Positions 24,603 to 35,089 of a stretch of DNA of 64,000 nucleotides are shown here, piece after piece. Numbering within the stretch: the first letter of the stretch is position 1; each line of letters begins with the position of its first letter. Under the pieces are notes generated by a model that did not search any database, was not told where the DNA came from, and saw only the letters and a program-made list of their open reading frames with translations. This DNA comes from Nageia nagi (Eukaryota > Pinophyta): the NCBI GenBank assembly GCA_050084985.1, contig JBITNC010000001.1, forward strand, positions 202,306,001-202,370,000. Direction: 5' to 3'. Position numbers and translations under genes: made by a program.

Positions 24603-26027
24603 CATCATCATCCTCATCATCATCTTCCTCCTCCGCATCTATATCTGCCTCATCCTTAGGTTCATACTCATCCTAGTCTGGATCTGTCTCCTCATTTTCA
24701 TCATGACTTACATCTTGAGATGCATCATGGGCATATATCAAGCTACTCTCTCCTCCCCACCCTACCACCATGCAAGGAGTGTCCCATCCGGTCTATATAT
24801 CCCCTATGTCCTCATCCTCTCCTGCATCATCACTTGAGTCAGCATCATGAATACCTATGTGGTGAGGATGATGATCCCTCCACTAGTATAAGTAGTCCTC
24901 TATATGGTCAAGTCCATCCATGTCATCATCAGCCCCATAGTCAGAGTCCTCACTAGGGGACTCCTAATCTGAATCCTAGTCAGGTACTGGCTCGTAGTCC
25001 TCTAGGAGATGTCTACTATGGTAGTAGCACACCACTATCCTACAGTCACCTGGTATACCCTATTGGAGGCTAAATTGATGGAGTACCTACTTTAGCCTGT
25101 ATAGCTCCACTAGTGCCCTACATGCCTGTATGTATGTAGGGTGTCTCACCTATGCCATCTCCTATATATCCTCCTCCCACTCTGGTACACCCCCCTGATC
25201 GGGATGCCAGTATATCTGTGCCTCCCGTAGTAGGTCATATTGCACCTACCATCCCTTTAGGTCCATGTTAGAGAAGCCTGGTCCCTCTATTATTACCCAC
25301 CATTTCTAAGTGGGTACATCATCTGGCTGGTCTAGGGGTAATGTCATCAGTCTAGAAATGATGATGTGGTCGTATGCCCACACCTATAGTATCATAGAGT
25401 GTGCTACCTATCTCCCCCTCTCTCCACCTTTGTGAAGCCATGGAGGTCATGATAGAGTTGTGCCAGTATCATGGGGCACCACACATACTACTATCTATAT
25501 GTCACCATGTCCTGTATGATAGGAACCATGCCCACGGGAAAGGTCTCACTACTCTTGTCCGGGTAGATGATGGCATCCAGAATGTAGGCAATGAGGAGCC
25601 TCATCCATAGGTCATCCCATGCTAGAGGATACTTTGGCACATGTCTCATTAGGGACACACCCCTCTTCTTGTAATTTAACTCATCTGACCCCATCAGCCA
25701 TGCAGCCCATACCTCTACCTATTCCTGGCTAGGAACAAGAACCATGTTCACTAGCCTCCCTCTAATAGGAAGTCTGGTGATCCTGTAGACATCCTCTAGC
25801 ATCACCATGATCTCACTAGGTGAAAGGTGAAAGGTGTTGGAGTTTGGATCCCACCTTTCCATCAAGGCTATTAGCATATTGCGATCATGAAACATGTAAT
25901 CAACAAATGCTAGGTAACTGAAAGAAATGTCCTCCAAAATACTCTAGGCCTCGTTAATTTATGGCCATTGTTGGGTAGTGGTAAAAGTAGCACTCTTGCC
26001 AGATGGTTGCATAAGATACGAATGATT

Positions 26028-26109
26028 CTACAAGAAAAGAGTGATAGAGAGCAATTTAGTATTAGATATGAAGCAAAAATAGCAAAATAGTACATGTAAA
26101 GAAGACTAC
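26028..26109 (-). other. Probable intron in the antisense PMD gene
   Basis: On the minus strand, GACCATGG precedes GTAGTCTTC; the 82-bp interval ends CTCTTTTCTTGTAG before AATCATTCG. The polypyrimidine run before the AG is good. The exon frame on the 3' side is uncertain because of later stops. Confidence 0.5.
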
Positions 26110-26594
26110 CCATGGTCTAAATTAGGGTAGAAAGGACCACCAACGGTCCTATTTCCATACATGCGGGTCAACAAAATTTGAAGTACAGGTTCATACGGAT
26201 GAGTGTGGTATAGCCATAAGACTAGAATTTTGAAAAATGAAATAAAAAAGTAAAAATGATGGGCTGAAGTATTCAACAGGTAAACCCTAGGGGCAACTTG
26301 GAAAATCAATATGCAGGGTAGCTAAAATCTGAAGGCAAGTAAAAACATAATAAGAAAAAGGTAAGAAATGCAATATACCTAATGATCGATAGGAGAATTG
26401 GCCACCAAGGTAGCTCTATGTCCATCTTGGCATGTGATTAGTAGGGATATAGTGTGTAGTACAGTAGTGCAGGAAATATCACCCAGTGACAGTGATAAAA
26501 TCACCAACTAGAACTCTCCAACTCAGTCTCCCAAGCTCTAAGATATTCTCATCTCTAAAAATGATAGTGTGACCAAATGAGGAAGGGTGGGGTT

Positions 26595-26603
26595 CCTTTT
26601 ATA
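26595..26603 (-). promoter_or_regulatory. TATA box of the antisense gene
   Basis: The minus strand reads TTTCTATAAAAGGAACC, a consensus TATAAAAGG about 170 bp upstream of the candidate ATG at 26,425. It points away from the element's own LTR promoter, so the passenger gene appears to have its own antisense promoter. Confidence 0.55.
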
Positions 26604-26932
26604 GAAATATTAGGGTACACACTTCAAGAAAGTTTTGATTTGGGTGTTCAGTGTGCATGGGTAGGTAACTAGGTATCAATCTGGAATCCAGGGGTGATTC
26701 ACTACAGCCTGATCTTCACAGTTTTTGATAAATCCTCAAGAAAAGGGCTACCTGTGGTCTTAGTTGAAGATCATCTGCATTCTAAATCTACCATAAAGGG
26801 CCACCTATGTTCCTTTTTCCAATCAATCAGCTCATCCAAGTATCACAGGTATATCATAGGTGCTTGATCAATGTTATATCCAAGATAATATTGCTTTGAA
26901 TTTCATGTTTGTAAGGTTGTATTATTAGCTTA
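26604..26932. other. Spacer between antisense promoter and 44-bp repeats
   Basis: Non-coding sequence of slightly higher G+C than the surroundings. By position it may hold upstream control sequence for the antisense gene; no specific site was recognised. Confidence 0.35.
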
Positions 26933-27284
26933 TCATGCCTCTTGGCATGGAGTTTCAGCTCCCATTTATCATTTCATCATGCCTCTTGGTGTGGAGTTTC
27001 AGCTCCCATTTATCAACTTATCATGCCTCTTGGCATGGAGTTTCAACTCCCATTTATCAGTTCATCATGCCTCTTGGTGCGGAGTTTTAGCTCCCATTTA
27101 TCAATTCATCATGCCTCTTAGCATAGAGTTTCAGCTCCCATTTATCAGCTTATCATACCTCTTGGTGTGAAGTTTTAGCTCCCATTTATTAGCTTATCAT
27201 GCCTCTTAGCATGAAGTTTTAGCTCCCATTTATTAGTCTATCATGCCTCTTGGCATGAAGTTTCAGCTCCCATATATCTTGCAA
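26933..27284 (+). repeat. Eight 44-bp tandem repeats with paired stem-loops
   Basis: Eight units of exactly 44 bp, each opening TCATGCCTCTTGGCATGGAG (or a variant), with a ninth degenerate unit near 27,309. Each unit holds two small inverted repeats: ATGCC-TCTT-GGCAT and GGAG-TTTCAG-CTCC. Several differences between units keep the first stem paired, for example ATACC with GGTGT in unit six. An apparent reading frame through the array is a product of the repeat. Tandem repeats before the 3' LTR are common in Tat/Ogre-type gypsy elements. Confidence 0.92.
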
Positions 27285-27811
27285 AGTTTGGTTCTTATGC
27301 AACTGCAGCATACCTCTTGGTGCGAAGTCTCAGCTTCCATTACAGTTGTGTGGAACTTAGCTCTCCCCTGTTTGTGGTCATGTGTGTTGTCATGGTTATC
27401 ATATCTTGTCTTGTGATGTGGTCTTATCGAGTTGTCGTCAGGTCATTATGTGTGGTTAGGTTGTCTGTCAGGTCATCATCTTGTGTATGTGTGTTATTAG
27501 GTTTGTTGTCATAAGTCATCAGTGTTGCAGCAAGGTTATCAGACTATTAGATATATCAAATTATCACCTTCTATGGAATTCATATATCAAAAAAACAAAT
27601 GCAAGGGGCAAGCATGCCCAAGGTAATATCAAAGGAAGTTTTCTCAACCCATCTCTAGCATTAGCAATGTTTGTCACAATTTTATTTTATGATTAACATT
27701 TATCAATGCTTGTAGAATCTTTCATTGTTATGATATTTTGTTTTTACTTTGAATGCAAAATATTTGATCACCTCATGTTTTCTATCGATTTCACATTCAA
27801 AGTGGGGCATC
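27285..27811 (+). other. 3' untranslated region and polypurine tract of the gag-only gypsy
   Basis: A GT-rich low-complexity stretch (27,340-27,530, repeated GTCAT and TGTG words) is followed by A+T-rich sequence. It ends with the purine tract AAAGTGGGGCATC (27,799-27,811) directly before the 3' LTR, the usual priming site for plus-strand DNA. Confidence 0.7.
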
Positions 27812-28736
27812 TGTTAACACATAAAAATGAATTTATGTTTTTAAATCAATAAAATTAATGAAAACATGCTTGGTATAAATATATGTCTTGAATGTCTTAA
27901 TGTGATAATATCAATGTTTATCTTGAATGTGAATTTTATAATGATTATCTTGAATATTGCATGAATTATCTTGTTTATTGGTGTGGTTATCTTGAATGTT
28001 GTGAATTAGCCTTGTTTATGTAGATGCATGCCGACCCATGGGTTGTATTATCTATTATCTATATAAATAAGGGATCTAATAGTAAGTCCATCATCAAGGA
28101 TACACGTGATCCCACGTATGGTCTTGATAATGGCAATCATATTGTAAGGTGTCTCTTGACACCACCTATCAAGCTAGATTTTATGTATCCCCTTCTTACG
28201 AGCATTCTAAATAACTGAGAGACTTATCTGAGTGTCATACTACAATTATCTCAAGATTTGAGTGGAGGTGTAGACTCACTAGAGATGGATTATAGCTTAT
28301 TGAAGGCTACCAGTGCTCCTCTGTGGATGAATATAGACCACTGATGTTCCTATCCAGTGTGATGAACACCACCTATGGCCTTCTTCTATGACTTTTTAGC
28401 TTCATGATTTTAGGTGTGGACAATATTGGATCCCAGGACTTCATCAATAGATTCATTTCGAGCATGCTCCATGAGGTGGGTATATAACTTCTGTCTTGAT
28501 AGATGGTGTCATCTTATGGCTGACTATGTATACATATATCTTAATATATTGTATAGTATGAGTTTTGCAAATAATTTCAAGTTTATCATCTGTTAAAATA
28601 CTTGTTCTATTTCTGCAGTTGATTGTCTCTTACATTATTTTGTATAAATTGCTATCCGTAGCTCGAATACAAATATATTGGGTTTGTAGATATTTACCTG
28701 CTTATTTATTTGCATGCTCAATTTTATTTGTAAACA
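27812..28736 (+). repeat. 3' LTR of the gag-only gypsy
   Basis: A 925-bp LTR starting TGTTAACACATAAAA and ending TTTGTAAACA, directly before the CTCTC duplication at 28,737-28,741. TATATAAATA lies at 28,060-28,069. It keeps the TG start lost in the 5' copy. Confidence 0.94.
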
Positions 28737-28741
28737 CTCTC

Positions 28742-29240
28742 AACATATGATACTTATTTAGTAAATCTACCTCCTTATTATCTTGTTCCACTTCTTTAAC
28801 CTTGATTGCATAAATTATTTTCCATTTTCTAATGCTTCTTTTAACTTGCCTAGTTGTGATCAAGTAAGGTTTAATATATCCTTGATCATTGTACACCCTA
28901 TATTGATTTTGAGATATATTGGTGCATTCTACCAATCTTTCTTGAAATTCAATCAAATCTTTATAGGATTATCAACTAATCCATGCTTAAGATGATATCA
29001 TAAAATGCTATGGGAACCACATATAAATCCCAAACAATAAACCCTTTGGGTAATTCTAATTCAACATCCCTAAAACATTATCTAATAGTATATTTTTGAC
29101 CCAATCCAAACTCCACTTACCACCCATTTGCTAAAAATTTTAGTGCCTTTGACATATCCTTAACTAAGGAATTGGAAATAAAACTATTTGTAGAACCATA
29201 ATCTATCAAAATCTTAAAATATTTATTACAAATTTTACCA
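28742..29240 (-). pseudogene. CHR-1 protease and protease-RT linker
   Basis: Near 29,215-29,160 the minus strand reads KILIDYGSTNSFISNSLVKD, the retroviral-type aspartic protease site with DSG changed to DYG. The linker follows, QYRVYNDQGYIKPYLITTRQ and EVDLLNKYHML, running into the gap made by the nested element; RT resumes at 20,672. Protease would cut the polyprotein; the altered active site and stops indicate loss. Confidence 0.8.
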
Positions 29241-29249
29241 TGTATTTGG

Positions 29250-30273
29250 AGAGGTGTGGTTTGTCCTCTAGTTTGTCTTGATCTGCTGGCTATAAAGATT
29301 TGATTCTCTCTAGGTGGATCTATCTTTAGGGGATATTGATTGGCATAATGTGCTCCATCATAGTTCTAATATCCATCTCAAGGAGCTTCCTTTTATTCAA
29401 TAAATTTGTCTCTTGATGTAATCTAATTGCCTCTTTTCTTTGGAAGCCCTTGACCATGGTTTCTAAAACCTTTGTTTCCATTTCTAAGATTCTAATATTA
29501 TTTATGAAACTGGTAATTCTTCTTCTAGAAATTCTTCTTCTTAAAGCCTTTATTCCAAAATGGTCTCTTCTCAAATATTAACTAATTTCTATCCTTGTAT
29601 CCATGATTATATTTCTTATTTCTTGTATGTTGTGCTTGATTCTTTGCACTATGATTCTTCCAATGGAATTTCTTATCTTTTTCATCCAAAAGCTTCTAGT
29701 TGACAAAGGTCTTTTTAATTCCCAATTTACTTTCTTCCCTTTTTGTAAGGTCATATGCCTCTTCAAGAGTTTTGTGATTCAATACATTTACCATAGTTTT
29801 GATCTTGGCATCTAATCCCATAAGGAATTTATGCACCTTGAGATGATTCTAATTTTTAGGGATGTACTTAAGAAGTTTTACAAATCTTTGGTGATAACTC
29901 TAAACACACATGGATGTTTACTGAAAAGTATACTATTCTTCATACTTTCTATCATAATATACCTAGGGAATGAATATTTTGCAAAATGTTGTAATAAATT
30001 TTGGCCATTTTAGGTATTAGATCCTATGGTCAATCTTGTATGAGTTCCACCATTCTAGAGCAATATCCTAAAAATTGTAGGTAGCCCACACTATTTTGGT
30101 ATTTGGTGATAATTTTTTCATTAAAGAGTAGGTTTTTGCTTCTTTTAACCACACTTTTTCTTCTTTACCTTCTTTCTTACCATTAAATTTTAGAATTTGA
30201 GCTTTCTTTAGATTGGTTACAAGTTCTTATTCAATTCTTTTAATTCTTTCCTAGATATGATCTTCTATCATTT
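29250..30273 (-). pseudogene. CHR-1 gag, N-terminus deleted
   Basis: From right to left: ELVTNLKKAQILKFNGKKEG, then VWATYNFQDIALEWWNSYKI near 30,090-30,030, then FLMGLDAKIKTMVNVLNHKT and a basic Lys/Arg/Asn-rich tail (29,766-29,326). This is chromovirus gag. At 29,360-29,325 the expected zinc knuckle CX2CX3HX4C reads as tyrosines at all three cysteines around NYDGAHYANQY. The protein's first part is missing: at 30,273 gag runs straight into LTR sequence, so primer site, leader and gag start are deleted. Confidence 0.8.
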
Positions 30274-32328
30274 CATCATTTATTGGGGAAGGTTCAACTA
30301 ATGAATGTTCCACACCATTTTTTTTTTGTTACCAAATCCATCCATTATTTTCTTTTTTTTTCAAATTGATTACTTAGGGTTTTTCCTTCTTAGCCTTTAT
30401 TTAATGTCAATCCTTTTTTATTGTTTGACTACCCAAGTATTTTCAAGTGTTCCCATAGGATTTTAAACTATTCCATTAGTTCCCAATTGATCCCATTCAT
30501 TCCCATTTTGATCCTAAGGATCCCTAACATTTCCTAATTTATTCCAAACCTCAATTTGGAACCATAATTCTAAGTTGGGATCTCTTTTGATCCATTGGAT
30601 TTTATTAGGGTTATTAACCTTATCGATCTCCTAAATTGTAAACACACTTGGTAAACAATATTTTTTAATTTTTATTAGATCAAATGATCATGTTATAGTC
30701 ACATACTATATTTATTTCATATTAGATATCAAGAAAAGTTGATGGTATTGTATAACTCTATTCAATTACAACATGTATCCATTAATGTTTTAAGCAAATA
30801 AGAGAAACAAGAAATATTGAATTAATAAGATACATCTATTTATTAACTAAAGAATCTCATAAAATCATCCATTCATTATTAAAACTTCATGAAACTACTT
30901 TTTATTAAATATTACAAGAATAAGCTAATACAAAGGAAACAATAACTTTTACAAATGATCGTAGGGTACAAATTGGTGTATAACTTCATTAAATCATAAA
31001 TAGGTCCTATTTACAAGCCATGCCATAGCGATTTGTTTAGTAAGACATCTTTTCATCCTTTTAGGAACACCTCCATCGATATTCAATACATCTTGTTTGA
31101 GTCTTCATCATCTTTTGTCAAGCTTCTTTCCAAGGATCAATTTAAAATTGGTTTGGGTTCTAAGAATGGTATAGAGTTTGATGATTAGAACAACCCATTA
31201 TGAATTTTTGACAATGATGCAAATGAATATCATTTAAAAAATATGCTCATAAATGTCAAGATGATTTGGGTCCTTCCATCCTTGGTCATAGGTAAAATTT
31301 CAAGACAAATCAATATATATGAATGTCATTGTAAATCCATAATTAACTATACTTTCATTTTATTGTAAACACACACACACACTAATGATATATTATTGAT
31401 CATTTTTTATCTCCAAATTAATATCCAAATAAAAATTTTCTATGTTCATATAATTAATATAAAATCTTAAAATGGTCTCATATCACAATTATTAAATCAT
31501 TTACTATCCTTATTAATATATAAGCTTCTTTTAAAGCAATTTTAATTAAGTATTTTATTAGTCCTAATATGCCATTTACTTTACTCTTTCTTTTTCTTCT
31601 ACATATATTATGTTTAGAAAGATATATTTTTAGTAAAATGCATGATATTATTGGATGAAATAAGAGAGGTCCAATGAGCTAGATTTCTTGGTGACTTTTC
31701 AACACTATGACTTGGCAATATAACATTCTACTTGGTGCTTCTACTCCTTATCAGGGAATACATTTAGGCAAAACTTTGATAGAATAATATGAAATATAAC
31801 AACCATAGTCTACATAGAATGGCTCTCATCCTAATCTAATTCTTATATACTATGATATGCAGGCATAAATTTAGACTCTACAATCTTTGATAACATTCTA
31901 TATCATGTACTTTCATAAGGACTTATGGTGATCTATTAAAGTGTAGTTGAAATTAATTTTCACATCAGCTATTATGGTGGTGAATGAAAAATGTAGAGAA
32001 TCCATAGATCTTATAAATTATTGAAAAATATCCAAAGTTTCATGATATATAATGATGACAAGATACGTACAAAATGTGTTATCTGAAAGAGGTGGAGTAC
32101 TAAAAATCATATCAAACTCTATGACCTCTATCAATTTCTTCCAACATGTGCCATAGAGGGAGTGCATGCAGAAGATATGGAGGTCCATAAAAGAGTATTT
32201 GAAATGGTTTCTCATCAAATTTTTATTGTTATGGATACCTATGGTTCTGTAATACAATCTCAAGAAGATGAGAAATCATAGAAAAATTATCCAAACTTTG
32301 TAAAATTTACCATTGTTTCCCAACATAT

Positions 32329-32740
32329 TGTTAGGATCCCACATCCTAATATTTTAGTGTTAGTATTAGTATTTTAATTAAATTATCAGCCTATATTGTA
32401 AACTATAATATTGTGATTGTAAGGGTGAGGCTTGATTTTGCATTACTATAAGGGTTAGGGTTAGTATATTATAAATAGGTATAAGTGTGTGGAGAAATGC
32501 ATCTTGAACATTATTTTTCACTTTTGGAGTTATGAGGAAGTATCCCCCTCAAAGTAGCCTATGATTCTATTAATATTTAGTAAAAATACTATCCTTACCT
32601 ACTTATTATTGCTATTTTATGTTCTACTTATCAGCACATGCTTTGTTATTTTCATTAGATTAGTTGCCATTTTCCTATTCAAATCAATATTTGTTTACAT
32701 TTCTATAATATTTCCCTTTCATATTCATAGCCTTATAAAA
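32329..32740 (+). repeat. 5' LTR of the Reina-like element
   Basis: It starts TGTTAGGATCCC and matches 43,019-43,390. It carries about 36 bp near 32,618-32,655 that the 3' copy lacks. TATAAATA lies at 32,470-32,477. The end (CCTTATAAAA) and the following primer site (near 32,741-32,755) are decayed; the latter weakly resembles TGGTATCAGAGC. Confidence 0.82.
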
Positions 32741-33509
32741 TCTAGTACCAAACCTCTTTTTAGGGCCATTCTATTAGAGGAAAATAAAAAAAAATTTAGA
32801 GGTCTAAGTTAGAAACCTTGTATTGATTGTTTTAAACTATCCAAGAGGATCTATCATTTTTGGCTAAGCACACTTGTCCATAAAGCTATGTGTGAAGTGA
32901 GGTGCAAAAAACACTACACCAATAACCATGCCATAGATAGAACCCTACACAAAATTAGACTCCATGTACTAAAAGGTATATCAAAGATTATCTAGGCTAT
33001 AAATTGAAACTAGTTAGGAAGCTATGTCAATCATCTATAAATTATAGTGCACCAGTAAGTGTCGCTAGAAAGTTACTTATCATAGAAGCTATCTTTGTAG
33101 CCTCTTTCCTTGTGAAAGTTGGATAGGAGGGGTGTTTAGACAAGCCTACAAAGTAGATAATCCTTACCCTAGAAACATTGTTTCACATAAAAAACCTTGA
33201 TTTGGGAGATAGAATGTATGACATGTAATTTTTTGGAGCCGCTAAAAATAGCAATTTTAGAGGTAGCAAAACCTTCAAAGCTAAATAACTAAAAATTTGT
33301 ATCATTTTAGCATTTGTTAACAAAAGTAGATAGACCCATAGATGTAAAAAAATCATCATTAAGAGACCTATCCCATTGTGATCATCTTTTCGAGATGATC
33401 ATTTTGGTATATTACACCCATACACTTTTTCAAGCACTTTCTAAAAATAGTAATTTCTAAAAATAGTAGTTTTCAGAAATAACAACTTTAGAATTAGTAG
33501 TTTTTAGAA
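32741..33509 (+). other. Leader of the Reina-like element
   Basis: Non-coding. It ends with a short run of related words (TAGTAGTTTTTAGAAAT and variants, 33,435-33,510) just before the gag start. Nothing else was recognised. Confidence 0.5.
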
Positions 33510-34500
33510 ATGGCACCTGAGATAAGATCCCAAATAGTAGCACAAGCTGATTCTACCATGATGACATTTCAAACTATGATCTAACAAATGATAGATACAC
33601 TTACCAGCACACTCAAGGCTAAAATTTGACAACTATAGACCCAAATAAAAACCATTGATAGTAAGTGTAATAGTGTCCAACTAAGTATCAGTCATACCAA
33701 CAATGCATCTAGTTCATAGTAATTAGGGTAATCAAGAAATCTATAAGGGTATCATCATAACTTTCAAGGCCAATAAGGTGGTTTCATTCTTCCTCACACA
33801 ACCAAATTGGATTTTTTCCAATTTGATGGAGATGATCACACTAGTTGGATTTATAAGTCCAAACAATATTTTACATTGAACCAATTTTCAAAAGATTTGA
33901 AGGTGTGTATAGAAACTTTTCATTTAGATTGTGAGGCTCTCCAATGGCATCAATGGTACTCAAAAACTCATCTTGATCCTTCATGAGATGAATTTACTCA
34001 AATATATTGATCCTTTTGGTCCTAATGATTATGAAGATTTCATAGGGGCATTGACCAAGTTACGTCAAACCACAATAGTCAAAGAATACCGAAATCAATT
34101 TGAGAAACTAGCAAATCACATAGAGGGGTTGGATGATGCATTTTTCATAAGTCATTTTATCAATGGATGAAAGGAAGAAATTAAACTAGAGGTCAAAATG
34201 TTTAATCCCTAAAAAATAATGGATGTTATTACCTTGGCAAAACTCATTGAAGATAAAGCTAGTGCTCATTGACAAAATGTAAGACCCCCATTCAAAAAGA
34301 CACATAATCATTCCCATTTCTCTAATAACATAAGTTCCCCACCATCGAGTTGCATAATGCAAACTAAGAAGTCGATGAGGGAGGAAATGGAAGAGCATCG
34401 AAAGAATGGCTTGTGCTATAATTATGATGAGAAATTTATTCATGGTCATTGTTGTACTTAACAAAATTTATATTTTCTTGATGTTGATACTCCTAGTGAG
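33510..34500 (+). pseudogene. gag of the Reina-like element
   Basis: It opens MAPEIRSQIVAQADSTMMTF at 33,510. The gag domain follows in other frames: TWYSK-like WHQWYSKTHLDPS, then the open segment 33,931-34,170 with EYRNQFEKLANHIEGLDDAF. A zinc-knuckle remnant near 34,410-34,455 reads GLCYNYDEKFIHGHCC, with the second cysteine of CYNC changed to tyrosine. At least one frameshift and several stops are present. Gag forms the particle and binds element RNA. Confidence 0.8.
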
Positions 34501-34862
34501 GAGGAATATGAGAGTGCACCAAAAGAGGCTATAGAGAAAATTCCAAATGAGGAGGCCTTGGTTATCTCTTATAGTACATTGGTAGGAATTACTACCCTTC
34601 AAACTATGAAGGTCAAAGGGTTTTTTAAAAAGTGCACTCTAATCATATTATTGGATTCTCATAATTTCATTGATCCACGAGTGGCTAAAGTTGGTGACTA
34701 TCACATCCATTGTACAAATGATTTTGAGGTTATGGTTGGTAATGGAAGAAAAATAGAATGTAAAGGCACATGTCAAAATATCAAATTGAACATGGGACAC
34801 TATACTTTGAAAAGTGACATGTACGCTTTACCATTTGGAGGATGTGATATAGTTTTGGAGGT
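34500..34862 (+). pseudogene. Protease of the Reina-like element, active site deleted
   Basis: The open segment 34,558-34,866 reads LVGITTLQTMKVKGFFKKCT, then IILLDSHNFIDPRVAK, where the family has LIDSGSTHNFI. The Gly-Ser-Thr after the catalytic Asp-Ser is gone, as a 9-bp in-frame deletion. It continues MVGNGRKIECKGTCQNIKL and MYALPFGGCDIVLEV, the usual gypsy protease C-terminal half, then a stop. Confidence 0.82.
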
Positions 34863-35089
34863 GTAATGGCTAAGGACTTTGGGCACCATGCAGTGGAATT
34901 TTACAAAGCTATGGATGAACTTCAAGATAACTGAACAATAGCATACTCTTAGGGGATTATAAGTTGGACCTTCACAAATTGTGAGCTCCCATTACATGGA
35001 AAAGATCTTACAAATAATTGGAAAGGGAATGATCACATAGTTTTACTCTTCAGCAATCATCAAATTTGAATTCATAGAACCTAAGGACC

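Larger units (their letters stand above)
24210..26425 (-). pseudogene. Antisense plant mobile domain (PMD) gene, intron-bearing, decayed
   Basis: Read right to left. A likely start ATG is at 26,425-26,423 (MDIELPWWPILL). The PMD core lies at 25,940-25,480: LIALMERWDPNSNTFHLSPS, then LEDVYRITRLPIRG, then LAWDDLWMRLLIAYILDAII with YPDKSSETFPVGMVPIIQDM. It continues in another frame as ILAQLYHDLHGF. The pattern ERW.P...TFHL...E....LEDV.....LPI.G is diagnostic of PMD (aminotransferase-like plant mobile domain). An acidic segment and a coiled-coil-like stretch (VEMARLHGQINQKDVEIREL) follow, ending GGGGSSRRF and a stop at 24,212-24,210. Frameshifts and TAG stops show decay. PMD proteins are known both as host silencing factors and as transposon passengers; the role here is unknown. 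Confidence 0.75.
20678..28736 (+). mobile_element. Non-autonomous gag-only gypsy LTR retrotransposon with an antisense PMD gene
   Basis: An 8,059-bp element bounded by CTCTC duplications (20,673-20,677 and 28,737-28,741). LTRs are 932 and 925 bp. The internal region (21,610-27,811) holds a primer-binding-like site, one gag frame (21,632-23,668), a decayed gene on the opposite strand (26,425-24,210), eight 44-bp tandem repeats (26,933-27,284), and a purine tract before the 3' LTR. I found no protease DTG/DSG site, no RT YxDD, no RNase H and no integrase motif in either strand. Movement would therefore depend on another element. A solo LTR of the same family is at 12,990-13,915. Confidence 0.9.

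Noticed and set aside
24720-25610. Plus-strand frames at 24,720-24,956 and 25,401-25,610
   Set aside because: They are shadows of the antisense PMD gene; the minus strand carries the recognisable domain and acidic tail.
26979-27170. 63-codon open frame with repeated peptide
   Set aside because: It only reads through the 44-bp tandem repeats; three units make 132 bp, so a frame can stay open by repetition. It has no start context or family.
31366-31384. AC dinucleotide run
   Set aside because: A short microsatellite present in shorter form in the partner LTR near 15,359; ordinary slippage.
32452-32466. Two telomere-like GGGTTAG units
   Set aside because: They lie in the U3 of the Reina-like LTR next to its TATA box, and the other LTR has GGGCTAGGGTTAG at the same place. 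Two units are chance, not an interstitial telomere.
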